From NCBI GenBank assembly GCA_030549175.1, contig JAUKUA010000002.1, positions 2,232,001 to 2,296,000 on the forward strand: a DNA stretch of 64,000 nucleotides, given 5' to 3'. Below are positions 25,730-35,520 of this stretch, piece after piece; positions within the stretch are counted from its first letter, which is position 1; the number at the start of each line of letters is the position of its first letter. This stretch comes from Lasiosphaeris hirsuta. Lineage: Eukaryota > Ascomycota > Sordariomycetes > Sordariales > Lasiosphaeriaceae. Under the pieces are notes generated by a model. The model had not been told where the DNA came from. It did not search any database and saw only the letters and a list, made by a program, of their open reading frames with translations. Position numbers and translations under genes: made by a program.

Positions 25730-27058
25730 TGTCATACTAGTAAGCTTACCTAAGGTTAACAAAGTTATTAACCTCCTTAACCGAGTTATAAACTAATGGT
25801 ACGAACTACATATAAGAAGTATATATCTATTAACTTATAATTACTTATCATGGATCATGTAGAAAAGAAAACTATTATAGAAAGATAACTACCATATAGT
25901 TCAACCTTAGGACATACTCCTATGTGTAACTAATAAGCTATTTAGCCAACACATAAGTCAGCAGATTCTCCTAAGTACCTACAGGTCACGATAAAATATC
26001 TAAAACTACTTATAAGCTAAAGTAACTATATAATAGATCTTACCTATACTAAGTAACGTTATTAAACTTTAAATTTGTCATAGACAAGCTATTTAACCTT
26101 AATATCGTAGTCGGGGCCTATATAGTCAGCCTAGACCTTACAGCTGGTCTTTCGAATCATAGACCTCTCTATTATCGTTAACATTCCTTTAGAAGACTTA
26201 GAACCCGACGTTCTCCGGAGTCTAGCTTCAATAGTAACAGGTGGCCGTAAACCTTACGTATGAGTTATGAAGGGAACCGTTACTATGACAGCTAACATGG
26301 GATCGACCTAACAGCGCTATAACCAACGAAAGTACCAAGGACGTGAAGGAATACCTACAGCAATGGATACTATGCCGCTAAAGCTATACGGATAAGTACT
26401 AATACCGACCGTAGATTAACGTATGATGGGCCGGCTTCACTTAGCTTATAGCCGCTGATTTGTAGGGCGTGAGAGACGGGCGGCTAAAAAGGAGATTCGG
26501 GACCGACGAGCAGCTAGGAGGATCCTTCAGATATTTTGGTATCTTTATATCTTATACATAGCCTTCCATAAGTAGGACAGGTATACTGCGACGGATCCTC
26601 GAGAGGAAGAAGCTCCCCAGTTCTCTTTGGACAAACCTAGAAAGATTATCAGCTGAACTTCAGTAAAGCTGAGGGGTAATATAACCTTGTGAACCCTTCT
26701 GTTTCTCCTAACTTGTAACTACGAAGTATTATGTCTTATCTTCTGTTGGATCATTCCATCTCCCTGAACCTCCTTTTCCTTGGCTCTCTACCACTTTACA
26801 TTGCGACAGTTAACTCCCTCACCGTTCTGTTCTAAACCTCTGAATCGGACCTTGCGCTTATTAGCCTTGCGAAGATCAAGTCCCTGAGTTCGTCGTGTGG
26901 AAGCTCTGAACTAGACCAACAGCAATTGTCGGGGTGGTTCGCTGAACGGTTGAGTCGAGAGTTAGGAAATGGTTAAAGCTCTGCAGTCTGACTCTTCATT
27001 CGATATCTCACCTTGTGGTCGTCACACCCCAGACCTTCTCGGCCTAGCCTGTGTCACA
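25730..27058 (+). repeat. 3' LTR of gypsy copy 4
   Basis: This LTR is 1329 bp, starting TGTCATACTAGTAAGC and ending GCCTGTGTCACA. Its right end directly cuts off the copia gag relic that begins at 27059. Confidence 0.87.
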
Positions 27059-27667
27059 CTTAAATCAAAGTGGTAGAGTCGGCCTTTGTCTTATGATCTT
27101 TATTAAGAATCTCGTTCAACAGTTCCTTTAACATATAACTAGCCTTGTTACGGCGTAGTTAAGACAGTAGAGTCTGACTGAAGACGTTAAATCTCTTTGG
27201 AAGTCTTTTTTAAACTAATTCGATAGTTACTTCTTTAGAGATAGTAACACCGAATTCCGGGAGTTGTTACGTTAGGAATCTAACGCGTTCAACAAAAGCC
27301 TCTATATCTTCGAAGTTGTTGGATTAATATCTAGTAGTTCCGAGATATAGAGTTGTTTTGTTAAATACCATTCAGAAGTATAACTTTCCTTGAGAGCTAG
27401 CCAGGCTTCTTTTATTATTTTGACTATTATGATAGTTCTCAAGGAACCACTTTCACAGCATAATCGCAGTATAGCCAGGGCTTTTGCATCTTGAATAGTA
27501 GTTGGAACTACTATAGGCTCTTGTTGTTGTTCTTCAATAACAACTTTAGTTAGCTTACTATGGATACAGTGTAGCAACTCAGTCAGCGTCAAATAACTTC
27601 GCATCTAGATTTCCCAGACTTGATAGTTCTCCTCACCATTGAGTACTGGCAACTGGAACTTTATCAT
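27059..27667 (-). pseudogene. Copia-type gag relic (UBN2-like)
   Basis: On the minus strand the ATG at 27667 opens a Gag of Ty1/copia elements: MIKFQLPVLNGEENYQVWEI, a TAG where Gln is expected, then about 100 open codons (27302-27604). These include KALAILRLCCESGSL and KEAWLALKESY, the pattern of the copia gag (UBN2) family. A frameshift at about 27315 leads to a continuation with LPKRFNVFSQTLLS and LRRNKASYMLKELLNEI, ending at the LTR junction. The zinc knuckle and pol are missing. Damage is moderate compared with the gypsy copies. Confidence 0.8.
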
Positions 27668-27764
27668 TTTAAGTAGTTAATAACTACTGAATGAGAAGTA
27701 GGTGTTTTACTTGAATGAATCAAGTAAGTAACTGTTGATCTGTTAGATCAAGATGGGCTACTTA

Positions 27765-27780
27765 GTACAACCTGGGCTCA
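27765..27780 (-). promoter_or_regulatory. Primer binding site of the copia relic
   Basis: The plus-strand sequence TGGGCTCATAACC matches the anticodon stem-loop of initiator methionine tRNA (CAT anticodon). On the element's own strand it is therefore complementary to that tRNA. Half-tRNA priming with initiator Met tRNA is established for several Ty1/copia elements. It lies between the copia LTR and the gag start, where the primer site should be. Confidence 0.6.
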
Positions 27781-27793
27781 TAACCTCAAAAGA

Positions 27794-27986
27794 GGTGGTA
27801 GAAACAATGGTAGTGAAGTGGAGTCATAACAATAGGTGGAAGAAAGAGTGCTGTGAAGTGCATGATCCATTTTAATCTATCTAGGAAGCACAGTAGTATA
27901 TATAGAGCTTTTAAGTCTTTACAGTATGCCTTACTTACAAGCTGTGCTTATGCACAGCCTTGATGTAGTTTGCAGTGGTTGTTACA
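27794..27986 (-). repeat. Copia LTR copy A (5' LTR of the gag relic)
   Basis: On the minus strand this starts TGTAACAACCACTGCAAAC at 27986 and runs toward gag. It contains a TATATATA box (about 27897-27904, plus-strand coordinates) and the blocks GCACTTCACAGCACTC and TTCTTCCACCTATTG. Related copies lie at 31978-32216 (+) and 33702-33982 (-). The inner boundary is uncertain by about 15 bp. Confidence 0.7.
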
Positions 27987-28239
27987 AAAACGGATAGTAT
28001 AAATATCTGGGATCGAAACTAAGTAAGACTTCCAAAGTAACAAAGCGATATAGAAATCCTTGAACCTATTCGATTGTAGATTAGGATATCCATAATAAAG
28101 GACTTAGAAGAAGAGTCCTCGTTACCTAGACTATGAGAAGATCTAAGAGATCTCTTAAAAGTACCGAAGGAGTATTTATAGTACTTAGTCTTTAGGAAAC
28201 GGTTGACAAAATTACCTGAGTATAAGCCGTTTAACCATA

Positions 28240-29560
28240 AGATTGAGCTTAAGGAAAGAGCTAACCTTTGATTTTTTAAAACATACTATCTGAACCCTTT
28301 ATAAGATAGGATGCTAAAAGAATATCTTTAAAAATACCTAGCTACAGGGTTTATCAAAGAAAATGAATTAGAAGTGGGATACCCAATCCTATTCGTCTCT
28401 AAGAAAGGGACAACAGAATTAAGATTGGTAATCGACTACCGAACACTAAACGAAGATACTATTAAAAACCGATACCTATTACCATCAATCATTATGATGA
28501 GAGAACAAATAGCGGGGACACAATGGTTCACGTCTCTTGACTTTCCATAAGGTTACAACCATATTCGAATCAAGAAAGGGAACGAGTATAAAACAGCCTT
28601 CAAGATACGTTATAGACAATTTTAATATAAGGTAATGTCATTCGGGCTCACAAACGTACCTGTAACGTTCCAAAGTATAGTTAATCACGTACTACAACCC
28701 TTCCTCAATAAGTTTATTTTGTATATCTAGACAATGTCCTAATATACTCAAAAACTCTAGTAGAACATAGAAGGTACATATACCAAGTACTTAATACTCT
28801 AGAAGAAAGAAAGATCTTAGTATACCTAGGGAAAAGCCAGTCCTACGCCTAAGAACTTATCTACCTAGGATATAAGATAATACTAAGATAGATCAAGATA
28901 GACCTAGTAAAGTTAGAAGCCGTACAGAACTGGCCCATACCAATGAAGCAAAAAGACTCTAAGCCTTCATATAATTTACAAACTATTATTGGCAATTCAT
29001 TAAATCCTATGGAAAAATCGCAAAGCCAATGCATGAGCTAACGAGCATAGGAGTCGAGTTTAAATAGACAAACCTATACGAAAAGGCTTTTAAGGAGCTT
29101 AAGAAAGCTTTTAAGACAGCCCCCATTATGACACTCCTAGACAATAACAAGTCATATATCGTCGAAGTAAACTTATCAGACTACGCCAACGGAAGGACCC
29201 TTAACTAACAACAAGAAGACAAAAAGCTATACCCGGAAGTATTCCTTTCTAAAGGGATCCGAGGACCTACCTTCCATTATGACGTAGGAGATAAAGAACT
29301 AATAGTAATCGTAAGATGTTTTAAAGAATGGGTATCATACCTAAGTGGTACAGAAGAACTAATGAAAGTTTTCACAGACTACTAAAACCTCAGAACATTT
29401 ATTATAAGAATGATTAACGGAAGATAAACTAGATAGGTAAAATTCCTAGCCCCATTTAACATTAAAATCTTTTACGTCAATGGTATACAGAATGGACGAG
29501 TAGATATACTTAGTAGGAGACCCGACCTCGAAGAAACCGAGTTCCCGGAAACTATAGTAA
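28240..29560 (+). pseudogene. RT-RNase H relic of the second gypsy family
   Basis: One frame reads PLN-like LKEYL through the RT fingers (ELRLVIDYRTLNEDTIKN), the palm (QWFTSLDF) and IRIKKGNEYKTAFKIRY. An in-frame TAA and TAG follow where the family has Gln or Glu. The FLDD-type catalytic box has been lost to a frameshift near 28725. RNase H shows FHYDVGDKELIVIV (about 29275-29315). Confidence 0.75.
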
Positions 29561-30684
29561 TACTAAAAGAAGAAGAGGACAGAACCTTAATTTATAAACT
29601 ATAAAACTTTCTTAACTATTATGTTAACTTTAGGGTCGAGTAACAAACAACTTATGTATAATATGGCCTTTTAAAACTACTTCTAGTCTTAAAACAAAAA
29701 TGAAGTTTTATTTCTATAGACTTTATTATAGAAATACCTAAGTTAAGAAATCTTACAATAGAAGTAACCTACAATAATATTTAAGTAGTAGTAGATAGAC
29801 TTATAAAATAGGTATATTTCCTTCTTATAAAAAAGATAATAACGGCTAAATAATTAACCTATCTATATGAAAGAAATATAATATCTGTTTACTTATAACT
29901 AAATAATATCATCTTTAATGGAGATAAGTTATTAAAGAAGTTTTAATAAGAACTTATAATAAAAATAAAAGTAAAGAGTAAACTTTCCATAACATACTAC
30001 CTATAGATAAATAACTAAATAAAAAGATTAAACTAAATATTGAAAACTTACCTGAGAACTTATATTAATTTCGAGTAAGATAACTAACTAAAGTTACTAC
30101 CGGTAACTTAAATAACTTATAATATCACTGTAGTTAAATCAATAGAAATCTTATTTTATCTTATACATTATAAATTAAAACTTAAACTTAGATGTAAACT
30201 ACTGATAAAAGCTCCCTAAGTAATAGTTTATGTAAACAAAATATAAAAGCTTATGAAGTAACTAAAATAAAAACTTATTATAATAAAAAAAATGTTAAGA
30301 GACTAACTTTAAAAAAAGAGAAACTACGCCTATCTTTTTTTAAAAAAAATTACACATAAAAAGACTAAGTAAGAAACTTAACTTTAAAAGAATTGGACCC
30401 TTCAAAATCTAAAAAAAGGTAATAACCTTTAACTACAAATTAAACATACCTAAGACCATAAAAGTGAAGACTAAATCTTTTATATATCATTATTAAAACT
30501 AACCTTAAAAATAATTTTGTTAGAGAAAATATTAGAAGTAGATATAGATAAAGAAAAATAAGACGTTAAAAAAGTCTTAGACTTCTAAATTAAGAACCGG
30601 AAACTTTACTACCTCGTTAAATAATTAGACTACAGCTTAGAAAATAATTTCTAGAAGTTATATTTAAGCCTTAAATACCTAAAG

Positions 30685-31170
30685 TGTCATATCCCACCTT
30701 GTGCCAAGAGGTCACGTGACATGGAACAAGCGATTGGGGGGCGAAACATCCAATCACACGACGATGCTCTCACGCTCCCTTTGCTCTCCAACAGAGCAAC
30801 AGAGCAAGTAGAGCAAGATGCTCTTACGCTCCCTTTGCTCTCTAACAGAGTAACAGAGCAAGCAGAGCAAAGGATACAAGTTACCTAGTATGACTACCCA
30901 CTAGATAGATAAATAGCTAAGGTGTTAGACACCTTGGAGCGTGAGGATTCTTGTTCATCACGCAAGCAGAATATTCATATTCTGCTGTGTCCTAAAGTAC
31001 TACTACTATAGTGACAGCAATCTGTTTGACAGAGTGTGAAACCCCCCGTCTGAGACGCTTGCCTTCATCACGATCAATCTCCCCTTGCACCATAATCGAC
31101 CTAGGCGTTCTGCCTTGCAATCTGTCATTCAACACTACGTACCCCGGTACTCAGTGCACAGGTTGTAACA
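30685..31170. repeat. Solo LTR with 5-bp target duplication TAAAG
   Basis: This 486-bp insertion starts TGTCATATCCCACC and ends GGTTGTAACA. It is flanked on both sides by TAAAG (30680-30684 and 31171-31175), a perfect 5-bp target duplication. It is GC-richer than its surroundings and shows few RIP-type changes. It interrupts the chromodomain of the surrounding gypsy relic. No internal element sequence is attached, so it is a solo LTR formed by LTR-LTR recombination. The open frame 31011-31250 spans the junction and is not a gene. Confidence 0.8.
30763..30870. repeat. 54-bp tandem duplication inside the solo LTR
   Basis: Two 54-bp units (30763-30816 and 30817-30870) each run from GATGCTCT(C/T)ACGCTCCC to GCAGAGCAA or GTAGAGCAA. 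They differ at only a few C/T or A/G positions and are rich in the submotif AGAGCAA. Confidence 0.85.
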
Positions 31171-31626
31171 TAAAGTTAGTCCAAAAATTCTATTGGAAAA
31201 ACCATAACAAACTAATACCCTGGGAAAGGATAAACCTACACGTATATTAATAAAATACCAGACCATAACCCATCTAACTTATATACTAGGACTAATAAAA
31301 TCCCGACAAATGGCTAGGGATTATAAAAGACTTATAAAGATCCTATATACCTAGACATAAGGTTAGAATAAGTAACGAATTTCTATTTTTTCTAATACTA
31401 TCTAAAAAAAAGGTACTTATCCGAGGTCCAAAGGAAGATTTTTAATAAAAAGACTATCCTAGTCAAAGGTCGGAAAGGTCGGAGGAGGGAACTTTACAAC
31501 CTAAATCTATCAGTCCTTCTCTTAAAGAATGTCAATCTTATGACTAAATAGTACTTTAACACGTTTTTTAAGAGCCTAGGACTAAGCTTCTAGCCGTAAG
31601 AGCTTAGATGAAGTGTCCTTCTTCTT

Positions 31627-31935
31627 CTAATTAAGATAACACTTTTTATTAAAGACGTGATAAAGGGCTTTAAGATTATTACCATATATGTTACAACCTC
31701 TCGTATTTATACGAATGTAGGGCCTATAAGATTTATTACAACTCGCGACCTTATAAGATGATTTAATACCGTATGACTTATAACGAGAGTAATTAATGAA
31801 TATTACGATTCTAAAAATTAAGATAAAATTAGCGGAGTCATAGCAACAAGCGGTAAAGGGACGAGGTTTCTTAGTAATACAATTATTACTACTTACTAAA
31901 TAGATATAAGTAACTAACGTATCAGATATCTTCAA
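31627..31935 (-). pseudogene. Possible copia protease/pre-integrase fragment
   Basis: This 102-codon open stretch on the minus strand has a layout reminiscent of the copia protease start: a stretch like VSSNNCITKKPRPFT where the family has DSGxxxHMT and then a Phe-Thr. The later TRGCNIYGNNL resembles the 'VPG..NL.S' pre-integrase segment. The resemblance is weak because of base changes, and the catalytic DSG is not intact. It may be unrelated AT-rich sequence. Confidence 0.3.
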
Positions 31936-31977
31936 GCGTAAGGATTCTTATTTCTTACATAAGTAATTGTAACAACT

Positions 31978-32216
31978 ACTGAAAACTACATCAAGGCTGT
32001 GCATAAGCACTAGCTCCACGCAAGGCGTTCTTGCAAGGCTGTGCGTAAGTACAGCCTGTAAGCAAGGCATACTGCAAAAGCTCAAAAGCTCTATATATAC
32101 TGCTGTGCTCCCCAGATAGATTAAAATGGACCATGCACTTCACAGCACTCTTTCTTCCACCTATTATTGTGACTCCACTTCACCACCATTGCTTCCAATA
32201 CCTTCTTTGAGAGTTC
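31978..32216 (+). repeat. Copia LTR copy B
   Basis: This starts TGTAACAACTACTG on the plus strand. It carries the blocks AAGGCTGTGCATAAGCAC, CTCTATATATACTGCTG, GCACTTCACAGCACTC and CACCATTGCTTCCA shared with copies A and C. It lies to the left of the pogo transposase relic, pointing toward it, and no primer site follows it. The 3' boundary is uncertain. Confidence 0.65.
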
Positions 32217-32229
32217 TAAGAATTAGTAT

Positions 32230-33507
32230 TGGAAAGTTACCTTAATACCTGGCAATACAATCTTTGATGTATGTTAATTGAAATGAGACCTTAGTTACAT
32301 TCTATAATATCTTAGAGACCTAAGTGTTATATAAGATCTTAAAGGTAGCTAAGGGTGTTAATATACAAAGCTTTATATCTAGTTAAGAAATTACCCTCTC
32401 TAGGTTAAATAATATAAGTCTTACCTCTTAGAATTCTCCTTGTATGTTTTTAGGTAGAAAAGTTACATAAAATACGTTATAAAAGGTAAGAAAGAAGTCT
32501 AGTTCTATAATATAGTAAATATAGTAACATATAAGTTATTTAATTTCCTTACTCTACAACTACTTTAACACGCTAAAATACTTAACATGAAGTAACTAAA
32601 GTAAGTAAGATAAGTACGGAGATATATAAAACGTAATAGTATTATTAAACTTATAATAATCCTTAAACTTAAGCGAGTAATAACTCTTATGCCTATCTAA
32701 GATTAGAAGATACTTTCTGCCTGTCATATAAAGGTAAAAAGTACTCGTCGAAATATTTAATTTAATTAATACTAATCCGGTTATTAGTCTAGTCTGTGTT
32801 AGAAAGATCAGTCGTCTAATTGAGTAGAAAAGAACTATTACGATACCAGCTTTCGAGATATACTTTCCCTATAATAACTATGTATAGAAGAATGACATAG
32901 CTACTCAACTACATAACTTAGATCACTGTGACCCATTCCCGATTACTAAGCTAGACTTTCTTTATCTTTCCATAACTATTAAACGAAGTAATAACAAAGG
33001 TAAGTAAGATTTAGCTTATCAAAAACCTAGTCTCGTCGAAATTCCAGATATCTAACTCTTAGATTTTATACTTCGCGATTATATTATGAATAAGGTTAAA
33101 CCACGTACTAATTATCTTTGGATTTTCGCATTTGGCCTTTTGGTAGTCGTACAGACGTGACCAACGTGTCCGAAGCTCTAGTTGTCGTCGTACGAAGTTA
33201 AAAGCCCAGCGTAGTCCAACGCGTGACGTGCCACGTGTCGCGCGTAGCAAGTTAGCTATATCTTCTACCAGGCCGTATCTTAGCGAAAACCCTTGCTCGT
33301 ACAGGTCGAGAATCCTTCGTACAATAACCTCCTCTTCAAGGGAATCTAAATTCTTATTACTAGGGATCACATCTACTCGCGGGAGTATTCCGTTCCGTCG
33401 TTGCTTCAGTGTTCTTCAGTCAACTAAATACCGTTTTACAGCGGTTCCAAGGCGAAGTTTCTTATCGCGTTCCATAGCTTGAACGGCAAGCTGCACTTAT
33501 GCTTCAT
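32230..33507 (-). pseudogene. pogo/Fot1-like transposase relic
   Basis: On the minus strand from an ATG at 33507 the sequence reads as a Tc1/mariner-superfamily pogo transposase. The first part (about 33380-33500) has an HTH region with AVQAMERDKKLRLGTAV and a stop where Pro or Glu is expected. A 103-codon open stretch (33059-33370) gives the CENP-B-type helix-turn-helix with LANLLRATRG-like ANLLRATRG, WAFNFVRRQLELRTRW and LYDYQKAKCE. Below 33059 the DDE region is broken by stops but shows NREWVTVI (about 32930) and ELL...LLQLLHVKYF (about 32600-32560). The end near 32230 is approximate. The N-terminal third is far less damaged than the rest. Confidence 0.75.
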
Positions 33508-33701
33508 TTCGTGCGGCGGGCATGTTTTTTTGTGGAGGAATTTGCGATGTCGCGCGAAAGTTCAATTGGGGTAGGAAAAGTGGGCGCACGCTATGCAGAC
33601 ACGTTAACTCAAACATTTATATATTTTCTTATCAAGTACATTACGCCGGGTAAGGTTATTAACTACTATATAGGAACGAAAGAAAACTAAAGAGAAAAGA
33701 A

Positions 33702-33982
33702 TCAATGGAGGTGGTGGAAGCAATGGTAGAAGTGGAGTCAAAATAATAGGTGGAAAATGGAGTGCTGTGAAGTGCATGATTCGTTTTAATCTATCTGGGG
33801 AGCATAGCAGTATATATAGAGCTTTTTGAGTCTTTGCAGTATGCCTTGCTTCTAGGCTGTGCTTACGTATAGCCTTGTAATAACGCCTTGCGTAGAGCTA
33901 GAACGCCTTGCGTGAAACTAGAACACCTTGCGTGGAGCTAGTGCTTATGCACAGCCTTGATGCAGTTTGCAGTAGTTGTATG
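33702..33982 (-). repeat. Copia LTR copy C
   Basis: On the minus strand this starts near 33982 (TACAACTACTGCAAACTGC) and carries the same blocks as copies A and B, including the TATATATA box (about 33811-33818) and GCACTTCACAGCACTC. It is longer than the others because of a three-unit tandem repeat. Together with copy B it brackets the pogo relic in inverted orientation. Confidence 0.65.
33885..33944. repeat. 20-bp tandem repeat, three units
   Basis: The units at 33885-33904, 33905-33924 and 33925-33944 follow (G/A)CCTTGCGT(A/G)(G/A)A(G/A)CTAG. Copies A and B have at most one such unit, so the array expanded within this LTR copy. Confidence 0.8.
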
Positions 33983-34288
33983 TATTACATACTTACACAC
34001 CTTGGTTGGAAACCCCAAGATAGCCTCATGAATAAACTCCGATGGGCATAATATTCTCTTCTGTCCCTTCGCTCGTAGGATGAAGCACTCTTGGATCCGA
34101 GTTTAGCAGGTCGGCATGTACTCTTAGGCATCTCCTATTTCACACAACGCAATGTTAGAACCATTTTAGAGATTAGCCAGCTAAAAAAAACGATATCTCG
34201 AAGTGAGGATTAGCTCTACTCTCGATCTCCAACTCCCTGTAACATAGAATGGTACCACTCAAATGTAATTCCTCATCCTCATATGAAC

Positions 34289-35520
34289 CTAATCATTTTC
34301 TTCCTCATCCTCTTCCTCTTCCAATTTAGAGCCATAGTCGATACTATCGTACTGTTGTGCCCAGCGGACGACATTGTCTGCCACAACTACCAGCCCTGTC
34401 TTGTCTGCTTCTGTTTCAACAAGAGTGTCCTTATCAATCGCATGTTCCATGATTGACTTGGCGATACTACTGATGTCGTGCCTAATCTCTTGGACAAAGC
34501 TAAGAAGTATATTCTTTCTTACGTACTTCCCATAGATGTCCCAAAATCTTGTGCTTTTAAGGACCTCTTTCTGGATCAACGAATTCGGGGTTTTGACCGA
34601 GCCCTTCTAGGATAATTGTGTAATGGCGCTGAGAAATGCCCACCACATATATCTTGCTCTTGGGCGAGCGTCGTTCCAGAATACCAGGCGGCGCCCGTCA
34701 ATGCCTGCCAAGGTCTCAAAACCGAGCTTGTACAGTGGTTCGCCAAGTACTTACTCCTTCATACAAACTAGTGTTAGGTCAGGGACTGCGATACGGTATT
34801 CACGTACCTACGATGTCTCCCACTTCCTCGAAGCCTTATGTCGTTCTTCCTTATCCTCCCACGGTACTAACGGGTCTTTTAGGTCAACCCTAATGTCTGG
34901 AACAATGGTTAAACAGCCACGGTCAAACGCCTTTCAATTTTCGGATGGAGAAAGATACCATTGGTAGCAGAGAAGAGCTCATCTCGTGACCCAGGCCTGA
35001 AGATTAAATCTATCATATCAGCCGGCTACCACGGGAAGAGGTAGGTAGCAGTCGCAAATTCGTTGTCTACCCACTGGCTAAGCACTGGCTCCCAGATCAA
35101 AGCATTGCCGCCAGGGCAATAGGCCTACTTCATTAAGGTTTTTATAATTAATTGATCGTTGGTCTCTTGCCGTCCCTTGGATGATGCTTGTTCCAGTCCG
35201 AACCTAAGCTTCGATGAGTTGAACAGTTTGATAAATGCAGTACGGATTTCTTAGAAACGAGACCTCCCATCCTTTAGCTTCTCGACTTGACTTATGGCGA
35301 TTCTCGCTTATGTCGCCAACGCGACCTTCTCCATAATACACTCTCTGGCGTTCTAGCCGACCTCCTCCCATCGCTCCCTCGAAGGGGTTCCCCCCTCTTC
35401 CTGGTATTTCTGGAACTGCATTGAGGCATATAACCATATCCGCTCCGAGTCCATGGGCAGGAGATTTACCTTGCTTGACCAAAAATTGGAATCGAATGAC
35501 GATGATGGCATAAGCTTCTT
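34289..35520 (-). pseudogene. Broken HNH-nuclease-family gene
   Basis: Joining the frames on the minus strand gives a protein typical of fungal HNH-domain proteins (an HNH_2-like family common in ascomycetes). Recognisable pieces are CPGGNALIWEP (about 35115), DELFSATNGIFLHPKIE (about 34990-34940), FDRGCLTIVPD (about 34925), GRRLVFWNDARPRARYMWW (about 34690-34640) and a C-terminal acidic tail (34289-34579, 96 open codons). The HNH His seems lost: ATATYLFPW stands where the family usually has HxxP or HLFP. In-frame stops (TAG after FPW, after WETS and after ITQLS; TAA after CMKE) all fit C-to-T or G-to-A change from Gln or Trp codons. One frameshift lies near 34933. The upstream end is approximate. 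Confidence 0.65.

Larger units (their letters stand above)
27987..31270 (+). mobile_element. Second gypsy-family relic (RT to chromodomain), interrupted by a solo LTR
   Basis: This plus-strand relic starts within or just before reverse transcriptase; gag and protease are absent. RT (about 28240-28760) contains VIDYRTLNEDTIKNRYLLPS and VMSFGLTNVPVTFQS. RNase H ends with GRVDILSRRPDLEE (about 29500-29540). Integrase (about 29600-30400) is very AT-rich and barely readable. A chromodomain (about 30560-30680) has YYLVK and resumes after the inserted LTR as LVQKFYWKNHNKL at 31177-31215. It differs clearly in sequence from copies 1-4. Confidence 0.75.

Noticed and set aside
34623..34967. Plus-strand 114-codon frame
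   Set aside because: Antisense to the HNH-family relic.
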